Positions 25,145-33,658 of a DNA stretch of 50,999 nt are shown here, piece after piece. The stretch is from NCBI GenBank assembly GCA_026417975.1, contig JAOACD010000011.1, positions 1 to 50,999 of the forward strand, in the 5' to 3' direction. The stretch's first letter is position 1; every line of letters starts with the position of its first letter. The notes beneath the pieces were generated by a model, which had not been told where the DNA came from, made no database searches, and saw nothing but the letters and a program-made list of their open reading frames with translations. A program made the translations under genes and the position numbers. Origin of the DNA: Melioribacter sp. (GTDB taxonomy: Bacteria > Bacteroidota > Ignavibacteria > Ignavibacteriales > Melioribacteraceae).

Positions 25145-27430
25145 ATGAAAAAAATAATTTTTTTATTTGCTTTTTATCCAATAACATATTTTTCACAAAA
25201 TAATATAATAACTGGTAAAGTATTGGACACTGAAGGCAGCCCAATACCTTCTGCAAACATATATATTGCCGGAACTTCTATTGGCACAACATCAGATATC
25301 AATGGCTTATTCGAAATTAATTACCCTTATAAAGCCGAGGATAAAATTATCATCTCTTGCATTGGTTACGAGACAAAAACTGTTTTACTCAAAGATTATA
25401 ATGGTTTTCTAATTATCAACCTTTCTAAAAAAATCTATCTTATAGATGAAATTGTAGTTACTGGTACAAAATCTTACAAAAAAATTAAGGAATCTCCAGT
25501 ATACACAGAAGTAATAACAGGAAATGAAATAAAAAACTGTGGATATAAAACTTTAAAAGATGTATTAATGGAACAATTAGGTCTAATTGTAGTTGAGAAT
25601 CATGGTACAGGAATTCAATTACAAGGCCTCGATCCAGCTTACACTTTAATAATGATAGATGGTGAACCTTTAATTGGCAGAACTGCAGGAACTCTTGAAT
25701 TATCCAGATTCGATGTAACTAATTTAAAACAAATTGAAATTGTTAAAGGTCCCTCTTCTTCTTTATATGGAAGCGAAGCATTAGCTGGAGTAATAAACTT
25801 AATTACTGAATTTCCTGAAAATCCATTTAACTTGTCTGTTAGCACACACATTGGCACATATAATTCTTATTTTATAAGTGGGAATGTTAATACTAACCTC
25901 AAAAATCTCAAAGCATCAATCTTTATCAGCAGAAGAGGTTCAAGCGGTTATGATTTAACACCTGAATCTGTTTCCAAAACTGCACCACAATATATTGCAA
26001 CTACTATAAATCCCTCGCTAGAATTCATGATTAATGAAAAACAATCAGTAAAGCTAAATTTCAGATGGTTTACAGAAAATCAAAAAAATGATGTCGAAAT
26101 ATTAGAAAATAATCAAACAAGTTTGCTAAATGATATAGATATACTTAATGACTTAAACCTTTCCCTAATATATAACATCAAGTTAAATAAGTTAAAAAAT
26201 CAATTTAAACTCTACGCTACCAATTACTTTCTAAAAAGTACTCTTAATTATACTTCAAACAATAGTATTTACGAAGAATCAATTTTTAATCAATATTATT
26301 ATAAAGGAGAGTACTTTGGATTATTACCTTGGGGAAAAAATAACATTTTTTCTTTTGGCTCAGGCTATGTACGTGAAAATGTTAAAGCTGATAGAATAGA
26401 AGGAAATATTGAAAAATCTAATTCACATTTCATTTACTTTCAACATGAGTGGATTGCCTCAAAATTTTTCGATTTAGTCTGGGGTGGCAGATACGATTAT
26501 CACGAAAATTACTCATCTAGAATTAGTCCAAAAATATCATTTGCTTGGAAACCTTTTAACTCAGGGAAAATTAACATCTCGATAGGAAATGGTTTTAAAG
26601 CCCCAACTTTGCAACAGTTATATCTTAATTTTACAAATCCAACAGTCGGCTATTCAGTATTTGGTTCTACTAATTTTATCTACAATCTACAGAAATTAAT
26701 AAATGAAAATCAAATAGATAAACTACTAATCAATCCTGAGAGCATAAAAAAATTAAAAGCGGAAAATTCTTGGTCACTTAACATTACATGCGAGTATGAA
26801 CCTATCAAAAATTACTTGTTAACTCTTAACCTCTTTAGGAACAATATTTCTGATTTAATAGAAGCACAACCAATTGCCATCAAAAAAAATGGTCAATCAG
26901 TTTATACATATTTCAATCTAAATAAAATTTATACCCAAGGAGTAGAAACTGAAGTTAGTCTTAAACCAATCGAAAACTTAAAAATAAAATTAGGTTACCA
27001 ATATTTAATAGCTATAGATATTGACAAATTAACTAAAATTAAAAACGGGGAAATTTCAAAAGTCACAAAAAGTGGAAGATTAGTTAAAGTCACAGAAAAA
27101 GATTATGGTGGACTATTCAATCGTTCAAAGCATACAGCCAATATCAATTTTACTTATGAAAATAACTCACTTGGAATAATTGCATCTCTTAGAGGAATTG
27201 TAAGAAGTAAATATGGATTTTATGACAAAAACGGCAACGGTGTACTTGATGATAACCAGGAATATGCTCCAGGATATAGCATATGGTATTTCACATTAAA
27301 TAAAACATTTCAAAAGTATCTTCAATTGCAAGTAAGAATAGAAAATTTATTTAATAAAAAACTTTCCGGCGGAATAATAACAATGCCAGGAAGAATTATT
27401 TATGTAGGAATTTCTTTTAATTATCAATAA
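25145..27430 (+). CDS. TonB-dependent outer-membrane receptor (HmuR-like by context)
   Basis: 761 residues from ATG 25145; an upstream GTG frame start at 25103 adds 14 residues before the signal peptide. After the signal come a carboxypeptidase-regulatory-like domain (GKVLDTEGSPIPSANIYIAG), the plug (DEIVVTGTKSYKKI, IEIVKGPSSSLYGSEALAGV) and a 22-strand-type barrel ending in an aromatic-polar strand (YVGISFNYQ). It imports a large ligand across the outer membrane using TonB energy. The HmuY-type gene 12 bases downstream points to haem, but no His ligand pair was identified with certainty. Confidence 0.9.
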   Translation: MKKIIFLFAFYPITYFSQNNIITGKVLDTEGSPIPSANIYIAGTSIGTTSDINGLFEINYPYKAEDKIIISCIGYETKTVLLKDYNGFLIINLSKKIYLIDEIVVTGTKSYKKIKESPVYTEVITGNEIKNCGYKTLKDVLMEQLGLIVVENHGTGIQLQGLDPAYTLIMIDGEPLIGRTAGTLELSRFDVTNLKQIEIVKGPSSSLYGSEALAGVINLITEFPENPFNLSVSTHIGTYNSYFISGNVNTNLKNLKASIFISRRGSSGYDLTPESVSKTAPQYIATTINPSLEFMINEKQSVKLNFRWFTENQKNDVEILENNQTSLLNDIDILNDLNLSLIYNIKLNKLKNQFKLYATNYFLKSTLNYTSNNSIYEESIFNQYYYKGEYFGLLPWGKNNIFSFGSGYVRENVKADRIEGNIEKSNSHFIYFQHEWIASKFFDLVWGGRYDYHENYSSRISPKISFAWKPFNSGKINISIGNGFKAPTLQQLYLNFTNPTVGYSVFGSTNFIYNLQKLINENQIDKLLINPESIKKLKAENSWSLNITCEYEPIKNYLLTLNLFRNNISDLIEAQPIAIKKNGQSVYTYFNLNKIYTQGVETEVSLKPIENLKIKLGYQYLIAIDIDKLTKIKNGEISKVTKSGRLVKVTEKDYGGLFNRSKHTANINFTYENNSLGIIASLRGIVRSKYGFYDKNGNGVLDDNQEYAPGYSIWYFTLNKTFQKYLQLQVRIENLFNKKLSGGIITMPGRIIYVGISFNYQ

Positions 27431-27442
27431 AGGAGAAACAAT

Positions 27443-28033
27443 ATGAATAAACATATTTTATTCTACATTATGCTAATTGTCTTTGTAATTAGTTGTAAAG
27501 AATCAAATACAACAGAACCTGAAGATACCCCATCTCAAACAAAAGTAACACTAGTAAAAGATTTGCCAGCTAATGGACCTGGGCTTACATATTTCAGATT
27601 CTCAGATAGTACTATAGTAACAGGAGAAGATACATTAACTAATAAGTGGGATATAGCTTTTAGAAAGACTACAATATATACTAATAGCGGCGTTAAGGGT
27701 CCTGGCAAAGGAGGTGCAATTGTATTAACAAACACTGACTTTTATGAACTTTCCGAAGCTCCTGCAGAAGGTTACAAAATAGAAGAAAATAATACACCTG
27801 CTATACCTACTGGGTCTGGCAAAGGGTGGTATAATTATAATTCGCAAACACACATTATAACACCAATACCTGGAGTTGTGTTGGTAATAAGAACTGCTGA
27901 AGGTAAATATGCAAAAATGCAAATCATCAGTTATTACAAGGGTGCACCAGAAAATCCCTCTGCCACAAATATTTCTGGGTACTACACATTTAAATATGTC
28001 TATCAGAAAAATGGTTCAAGAAGATTCAACTAA
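27443..28033 (+). CDS. hmuY: HmuY-family haem-binding lipoprotein
   Basis: 196 residues with lipobox VISC (Cys18). The body matches the HmuY family: KWDIAFRKTTIYTNSG, GGAIVLTNTDFYELSEAP, a YNYNSQTHIITPIPG segment and the typical ending YYTFKYVYQKNGSRRF. In Porphyromonas gingivalis HmuY is a surface haemophore that hands haem to the receptor HmuR. The order receptor-HmuY here is the same pairing in reverse order. AAAGGAG precedes the ATG. It is cotranscribed with the receptor before it and the chelatase-like gene after it (15 bases). The haem ligands cannot be fixed by eye. Confidence 0.85.
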   Translation: MNKHILFYIMLIVFVISCKESNTTEPEDTPSQTKVTLVKDLPANGPGLTYFRFSDSTIVTGEDTLTNKWDIAFRKTTIYTNSGVKGPGKGGAIVLTNTDFYELSEAPAEGYKIEENNTPAIPTGSGKGWYNYNSQTHIITPIPGVVLVIRTAEGKYAKMQIISYYKGAPENPSATNISGYYTFKYVYQKNGSRRFN

Positions 28034-28048
28034 TCACGAGGTGTAATT

Positions 28049-28609
28049 ATGAAAACACAGAGAATAATATTTTTTGTAATTATTAATCTAATTTTAACTA
28101 CATATCTACTTGGTTTACCAGGAAATAAGCAAAAAATATCTGTAGTTATAGTTGGCCATGGTGCTCCTGCTAAAGATTATCCTAAACTATCAGAGTATTT
28201 CAAATTGCATGACACTCATTCACCAGAGGCAGAAGAATTAGAAAATGAACTTCGTAATTGGCCTAGGAATGAACAAAATGACCCTTACTGGGCGGGTTTT
28301 ACAAAGATAATAAAAGTATTTAAGGAGAAATTTAAGAATTTTCATTCTGTCCATTACGCATTCAATGAAATGTGTGCTCCAACTATTGAGGAAGCACTGA
28401 AAAGTGCTTTAGCAACCAATCCCGATGTAATTTTAGTAACAAGCATAATGTTTACACCAGGTGGTGGTCACTCAGAGCAAGATATTCCAGCTGCTATAGA
28501 AATGTTTAAAGAAGAACATCCTAATGTAAAAATTATTTATGCATGGCCCTATAGTGAAGTTTCATTGGCTGACTTTATCAATTCTCACTTATTAAGATTT
28601 ATTAAGTAA
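28049..28609 (+). CDS. Exported CbiX/SirB-like metal chelatase
   Basis: 186 residues. Residues 1-24 are a signal peptide or N-terminal anchor, unusual for this normally cytoplasmic family. The rest is a short class II chelatase domain: VVIVGHGAPAKDYP (His37), HYAFNEMCAPTIEEAL, and MFTPGGGHSEQDIP (His141), the two active-site His regions of CbiX-type cobalt/iron chelatases. It sits within a haem-receptor operon, not with cobalamin genes. A periplasmic member, CbiK(P), is known in Desulfovibrio and binds haem. Possible roles here are removing or inserting metal in a tetrapyrrole in the periplasm, or simple haem binding. GAGGTG precedes the ATG. Confidence 0.82.
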   Translation: MKTQRIIFFVIINLILTTYLLGLPGNKQKISVVIVGHGAPAKDYPKLSEYFKLHDTHSPEAEELENELRNWPRNEQNDPYWAGFTKIIKVFKEKFKNFHSVHYAFNEMCAPTIEEALKSALATNPDVILVTSIMFTPGGGHSEQDIPAAIEMFKEEHPNVKIIYAWPYSEVSLADFINSHLLRFIK

Positions 28610-28613
28610 ATCC

Positions 28614-28636
28614 GTGGGCTCGTAAACAGAGCCCAC
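28614..28636 (+). other. Intercistronic RNA hairpin
   Basis: An 8-bp perfect GC-rich stem (GTGGGCTC/GAGCCCAC, loop 28622-28628) stands out in AT-rich DNA between the chelatase and the second TonB receptor. It lacks a T-run, so it is more likely a processing or mRNA-stability element, or a partial attenuator, than a full terminator. Confidence 0.5.
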
Positions 28637-28663
28637 AAGAATTTAATAGTGGGAGGTTCAACT

Positions 28664-30970
28664 ATGGTATGTAAATTAAAATCTGCGATTTACTTTGTAA
28701 TAATATTTTTTATGCTCTTAAATCAGTCAATATTATCTAATTTTAATAACGATGATAAAATTTGTGGAAGAGTTATTGATGCTAAAACTAAAGAACCATT
28801 AGTAGGCGCGAATGTAATAATTAAAAAAACAAATATAGGAACTGCTACAGACAATAAAGGTTATTTTGAGATAAAAAAAGTCAGTATACCAAATCCCGAA
28901 TTAATTATATCAATGATAGGTTACCAGACAGTCGTATACCCCTTAGAGACAAATAATCAAGAAAATCTGATTATAGAATTAACTGAAACATTGATTGAAA
29001 TGGGAGCAGTTGTTGTAACCGGAACTAATACTTTACATTTATACGAAGAGTCGCCTGTAAAAACCGAAATTGTCCCTAAAAAATTAATGCAACTGCAAAA
29101 TGCTTGTAATTTAGCTCAAGCGCTTAATCTACAAACAGGAGTAATGGTAGAAAATGATTGCAACAATTGTAATTTTACACAAGTTAGAATTTTGGGGTTT
29201 GATGGAAAGTATTCACAAATACTAATTGATGGTGACCCTGTGATAGGTTCTCTTGGCAGTGTTTATGGGCTAGAGCACTATCCACAAGAAATGATAGAAC
29301 AAATTGAAATTGTAAAAGGTGGGGGTTCTGCTCTTTACGGAGGTGGTGCAATTGCTGGAACTATAAATATGATAACTCGTCGTCCAGCATTTAATCGAAC
29401 TAAAATTCAATATACACTGAACAACATAAATAGAACTTTAGATCAATACATAGGAGCAATAGCAGAAATAATTAGCGAGAACAATAAAACAGGGTTTTAC
29501 ATTTATGGTTCTACTAGAAATAGAAATAGCTATGATAGGAATAAAGATGGATTGTCAGAATTAGGTAAATTAAATAACTTAACAATTGGTTTTAATGGTT
29601 ATTTAAAACCATTTGAAAATACTGAACTTACATTATCATTTCATAGAATATTAGAAGAAAGAAGAGGTGGCAGCGACTTTGACAAACCTGTACATGAGGC
29701 TTCTATTGCAGAATGGACTAGACATTTAAAATGGGGAGGTAAATTTAAGTGGACTCATAAAGTAAGTTCTCATTTCGAATATAAAATCAATTATGCCTTT
29801 AGCCTACTAAATCGCGATTCATATTATGGAGGTCTTTCAGAAAACTCACCAGAAGCAAGATTAAAAGCATTGAATTATTATGGTAATTCAAATAATCCAA
29901 TACATATATTTGGACTTCAAGCAAATACTATTTTATCAAATCAAACAATCACTTTAGGAATACAACTTGAACAAGATGAATTAACTGATAAAAGTGTTTC
30001 TAATAATTCGTTCTATATTAATGACATCTACAAAAACATTGGTTTCTTTATTCAAGATGAAATTTCATTAGATGAAAAAAATCACTCCCAATTAGTTGCG
30101 GGGTTAAGATTTGACAAACACTCATCAATTAACAACTGGATATTTAGTCCACGCATTAATTTTAAAACAGAGTTATTTGAGTCACTGAAAATTCGTTCAG
30201 GATTTACTACAGGATTTAAAGCACCTCAAATTTTTGATGAAGATTTACACATATGTGGTCTCGAAGGAACACAAAGAGTAATTAGAAACTCACAAGGACT
30301 AAAAGAGGAAAAAAGTTTTACATATTACTTGGGCTTTGAATTTCAGGACTTTTTATTTAACACTCCTTTTCTTTTGGGACTAAATTTTTTCTATTCAAGA
30401 TTAAAAGGAGCTTACGGTGAAAAATTTATATCGTCTGAAGGTAACATTGAACACTGGGAAAGAATTAACAGTAAAGGAGCTAACGTTAAAGGGATTGAAA
30501 TAGATTTTGGTATAAAACCAGTAAAAAAGCTCGAGATAAGAAGTGGCTTTACAATTAAAAGCAATCTGTATGACGATTACTTAGAAGACTATCAAATCCG
30601 CCAATTTCTTAGAACTCCAAATTCATTTGGCTATGTTAGAATTCTATATGATTACTCAGAAAATCTTAATTTATTTATAACTACAAAATATACTGGCAGC
30701 ATGTATATTCCTCATGAAATATCATCGGAACATAAAAACGAGCCAATCATTACTGTTAAAAAAAGCAATCAATTTGTTGAACTTGATATTGCGTTATTAT
30801 ATAAACTAAAAATCCTTGAACAAACCGATTTAAATATTTCATTGGGTATAAAAAACATTACTGATACTTATCAAAAAGATTTAGATTGGGGTATTAAAAG
30901 AGACCCTGGATATGTTTATGGCCCTTCTTTGCCAAGAACATTCTATATAAATCTAGGATTTGGAATATAA
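28664..30970 (+). CDS. TonB-dependent outer-membrane receptor with CxxC plug motif
   Basis: 768 residues from ATG 28664, which has GGGAGG 9 bases upstream; an earlier GTG (28649) would place that site inside the gene. The carboxypeptidase-like N-terminal domain (GRVIDAKTKEPLVGANVIIK) is followed by the plug (MGAVVVTGTNTLHLYEESPV, IEIVKGGGSALYGGGAIAGT) and the barrel, ending YINLGFGI. The plug carries ENDCNNCNFTQVRILG (C166, C169), a Cys pair typical of a subgroup of Bacteroidota receptors often annotated as ferrienterochelin-type; the substrate is not established from sequence. It shares the operon with the haem genes and ends at a terminator. Confidence 0.9.
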   Translation: MVCKLKSAIYFVIIFFMLLNQSILSNFNNDDKICGRVIDAKTKEPLVGANVIIKKTNIGTATDNKGYFEIKKVSIPNPELIISMIGYQTVVYPLETNNQENLIIELTETLIEMGAVVVTGTNTLHLYEESPVKTEIVPKKLMQLQNACNLAQALNLQTGVMVENDCNNCNFTQVRILGFDGKYSQILIDGDPVIGSLGSVYGLEHYPQEMIEQIEIVKGGGSALYGGGAIAGTINMITRRPAFNRTKIQYTLNNINRTLDQYIGAIAEIISENNKTGFYIYGSTRNRNSYDRNKDGLSELGKLNNLTIGFNGYLKPFENTELTLSFHRILEERRGGSDFDKPVHEASIAEWTRHLKWGGKFKWTHKVSSHFEYKINYAFSLLNRDSYYGGLSENSPEARLKALNYYGNSNNPIHIFGLQANTILSNQTITLGIQLEQDELTDKSVSNNSFYINDIYKNIGFFIQDEISLDEKNHSQLVAGLRFDKHSSINNWIFSPRINFKTELFESLKIRSGFTTGFKAPQIFDEDLHICGLEGTQRVIRNSQGLKEEKSFTYYLGFEFQDFLFNTPFLLGLNFFYSRLKGAYGEKFISSEGNIEHWERINSKGANVKGIEIDFGIKPVKKLEIRSGFTIKSNLYDDYLEDYQIRQFLRTPNSFGYVRILYDYSENLNLFITTKYTGSMYIPHEISSEHKNEPIITVKKSNQFVELDIALLYKLKILEQTDLNISLGIKNITDTYQKDLDWGIKRDPGYVYGPSLPRTFYINLGFGI

Positions 30971-31003
30971 TGAGTGCTTTGGATAGCCGAGGCACTCATT
31001 TTT
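30969..31003. terminator. Terminator between convergent genes
   Basis: Stem AATGAGTGC (30969-30977) pairs with GCACTCATT (30992-31000), followed by TTT to give a five-T run. It overlaps the stop of the TonB receptor gene and the end of the convergent EVE gene, so it may serve the plus strand mainly. Confidence 0.75.
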
Positions 31004-31464
31004 CACTTTCCCATTTTTACTATCTCTTCAAATTCATTCTTAGTCAATGGCATAACAGATAGTCGATTCCCTCTTTGAACAAGTTTCATATTTTTTAACT
31101 TTGGATTCTTTTTAATTTCTTCTAAGGAAACAGGTCTATTGAATTTTTCAACTAATTTAATATCTACCATATACCAAGTAGGATTTTCTTTTTTGCTTTT
31201 TGGATCATAATATTTACTTTTTGGGTCAAAGGCAGTAAAGTCTGGATATGCTTCTTTAACCACCTCACAAATTCCAACTGCAGCCGGAGGTTCAGCATTG
31301 CTGTGATAAAAAATAACTTTATCACCTACTTTCATTTCATCTCTCATATAATTTCTTGCTTGATAATTTCTAACCCCATCCCAATATGTAGTTTGATTTT
31401 TTGATTTTGCTAAATCATCTATTGAGAAGACCGATGGTTCTGATTTCATTAACCAATATTTCAT
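31003..31464 (-). CDS. EVE-domain protein
   Basis: 153 residues from ATG 31464, which has AAGGAGG 7-8 bases upstream; an upstream frame start at 31494 overlaps the previous gene and is unlikely. The EVE fold is complete: MKYWLMKSEPSVFSIDDL, TYWDGVRNYQARNYMRDEMK, GDKVIFYHSNAEPPAAVGI, NPTWYMVDIKLVEKF and RGNRLSVMPLTKNEF. EVE domains are PUA-like readers of modified bases or RNA; the stand-alone bacterial version has no settled role. It lies directly after the alpha-glucuronidase gene. Confidence 0.92.
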   Translation of the reverse strand: MKYWLMKSEPSVFSIDDLAKSKNQTTYWDGVRNYQARNYMRDEMKVGDKVIFYHSNAEPPAAVGICEVVKEAYPDFTAFDPKSKYYDPKSKKENPTWYMVDIKLVEKFNRPVSLEEIKKNPKLKNMKLVQRGNRLSVMPLTKNEFEEIVKMGK

Positions 31465-31477
31465 ATTTTTCCTCCTT

Positions 31478-33637
31478 TCAAATACCAGGCGCATATGGAA
31501 AACTTAAGTTCATATAATAATCTAAACTTTTATCTGGTTTTTCAAGTTCATTTGGAATAGGTCTTTTAGAAAAAGTTTGAAAGTACAAAACACATGCATT
31601 ACGCCACCATATTGCTTCCTTCAACTGAATATTTAGCAACATTTTAACATGTTCAAATTGTTCACTATCTATTTTATTTTTAAGGGAATCCCATATTTTG
31701 ATAGTTTCTCTAACACCATCAACTCCTTTGTAATAATGATAGCAAATTTCTTCCCACAAAGTTTTTCCAGACTTCATTTTGTAGTCCCATGGAAGATGAT
31801 GGAACCATAATAAATACTTATCTGGACATTTTTCTAATGAAGAGAACACCTCAGCAACTTTTGGAAAATACTGCGATACAGCATCACTACCAGTTTTTGT
31901 TCTGTCAAACCCAATTCCATTTGAATCAGCTCGGTGATAATAAACAGAAGTCCAATCCTCTCTATGTTTATCTTTAATCCATGGAGCAGGGCCATAATGG
32001 TGATTCCATCCCATAATATGATGAAGACCGAGTGGAGTCATATAATTAACACAATCTTCCCTCGATTTTAACATTATTGCTTTAATTTTATCAATAACCA
32101 TTTTGTCACAAGAAAAAGTCATCCTTATCCACTCATCTGCAATTTCTTCTGAGGATAGATTATAATCCCAGGCTAATCTACCAAAAGCATACCAGTTTGC
32201 TTGCCCGAATAAATGTCCTGTCCAATTTCTATCTGTTCCAATATTAGAAACTCCAGCCATTCCAGATATTTTATAATTAAATAGGCTTCCATCAATTACT
32301 TTTGCAACGGTCGAGCCCTCACCTTTCGAGTAAGTATCTGAATCAAGCGTTTCTTTAAAGAGAGGTGCTAAGTAAACAAGATGAGTTCCTTGTCCAAGAT
32401 ATTCCTGAGTTATTTGGAATTCCATCATCAAAGGAGTTTTAGGCATAGCACCAAAAAGAGGATGAAATGGTTCTCGTGGTTGAAAATCGATAGGGCCATT
32501 TTTCACTTGAATTAAAACATTGTCAAGAAATTTACCATCAAGAGGTTTAAATTCATTATATGCCTGTTTTGCTCTATCTTCTTTAATGTTATTATCATAC
32601 ACAAAAGCACGCCACATTACAACACCACCAAAAGGCTTTAACGCCTCTGCAAGCATATTTGCACCATCAGCATGAGTTCTACCATAATTTTGTGGGCCAG
32701 GTTGCCCCTCTGAATTTGCTTTGACCAGAAAGCCTCCAAAATCCGGAATAAGATGATAAATTTCCTTGGCTTTATTTTTCCACCATAATCTTACCTCTTC
32801 ATTCAATGGATCAGCTGTTTTTAATCCACCTATCTCTATTGGTGCACTAAATCTTGCAGTTAAATAAACTTTAATACCGTATGGGCGAAATACATTTGCA
32901 AGAGCGGCAACCTTTAGCAAATAGTCGTAAGTTAATACCCATGCATTAGCATTAACATTTGTTAGTACTGTTCCATTAATTCCAATGGATGCATTTGCTC
33001 TTGCATAGTCTTTATACCGCGTATCAATATAATCAGGCAATCTATGCCAATCCCAAATCGAAAATCCTGCATAACCTCTTTCAACTGTTCTATTTAGATT
33101 ATCCCAATGATTAAGTATTCTTAATTTTATTTTTGGAGAAGAAACTACTTCTAAATTATCTATTTGTTTATTGGTTTGAATTAATCTTAAAAAATGAAAA
33201 GTTCCATATAAAATTCCAATATCAGTTTTAGCAGTAATAATAATAGTTCTTTTCCCATATAATTTTGTTGAAAGAATAATGTAACCTTCATTGTTAATAT
33301 TTGATAAATATTTAGACAAATCTATGTTTTTAAGAAAATCTGAATTTGATCTTACTAACAAAATAACTCCTTCCTTTATAGTAAATGTTTGAGGAATTTT
33401 TCTTCCAAGCAAACCATTCAACCCTTTTTGAATTTCTTCTTTAGCCGCATTAATTGTTGGTGAATCACCTTCAGCTAACCAATAGTTAATTTGTGATAAA
33501 TATAATTTCAATACCTTTTGATTTGAAATTCTATCATATTTTAACCACAATCTGTATCCATCATCAGCTTTTGAATTAAAAAAAGAGAACAACAATAAAA
33601 AATAGATAGTTAGCTTTAAGGCTAATCCATTTTTCAT
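31478..33637 (-). CDS. GH67 alpha-glucuronidase
   Basis: 719 residues with a signal peptide (about 1-24). It has the GH67 N-terminal alpha/beta domain and the barrel with HWDNLNRTVERGYAG, ARANASIGINGTVLTNVNA, KANSEGQPGPQNYGRTHADG, NGPIDFQPREPFHPL and MEFQITQEYLG. By spacing relative to Cellvibrio Glc67A, E310 is the likely acid and D384/E412 the base pair. The enzyme removes 4-O-methyl-glucuronic acid from the non-reducing end of xylo-oligosaccharides. It is the only xylan-related enzyme in the window. It lies 21 bases after uvrA and 13 bases before the EVE start, so it may be transcribed with a DNA-repair gene. Confidence 0.94.
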   Translation of the reverse strand: MKNGLALKLTIYFLLLFSFFNSKADDGYRLWLKYDRISNQKVLKLYLSQINYWLAEGDSPTINAAKEEIQKGLNGLLGRKIPQTFTIKEGVILLVRSNSDFLKNIDLSKYLSNINNEGYIILSTKLYGKRTIIITAKTDIGILYGTFHFLRLIQTNKQIDNLEVVSSPKIKLRILNHWDNLNRTVERGYAGFSIWDWHRLPDYIDTRYKDYARANASIGINGTVLTNVNANAWVLTYDYLLKVAALANVFRPYGIKVYLTARFSAPIEIGGLKTADPLNEEVRLWWKNKAKEIYHLIPDFGGFLVKANSEGQPGPQNYGRTHADGANMLAEALKPFGGVVMWRAFVYDNNIKEDRAKQAYNEFKPLDGKFLDNVLIQVKNGPIDFQPREPFHPLFGAMPKTPLMMEFQITQEYLGQGTHLVYLAPLFKETLDSDTYSKGEGSTVAKVIDGSLFNYKISGMAGVSNIGTDRNWTGHLFGQANWYAFGRLAWDYNLSSEEIADEWIRMTFSCDKMVIDKIKAIMLKSREDCVNYMTPLGLHHIMGWNHHYGPAPWIKDKHREDWTSVYYHRADSNGIGFDRTKTGSDAVSQYFPKVAEVFSSLEKCPDKYLLWFHHLPWDYKMKSGKTLWEEICYHYYKGVDGVRETIKIWDSLKNKIDSEQFEHVKMLLNIQLKEAIWWRNACVLYFQTFSKRPIPNELEKPDKSLDYYMNLSFPYAPGI

Positions 33638-33658
33638 ATTTTGCTCTTAAAATTTTTT

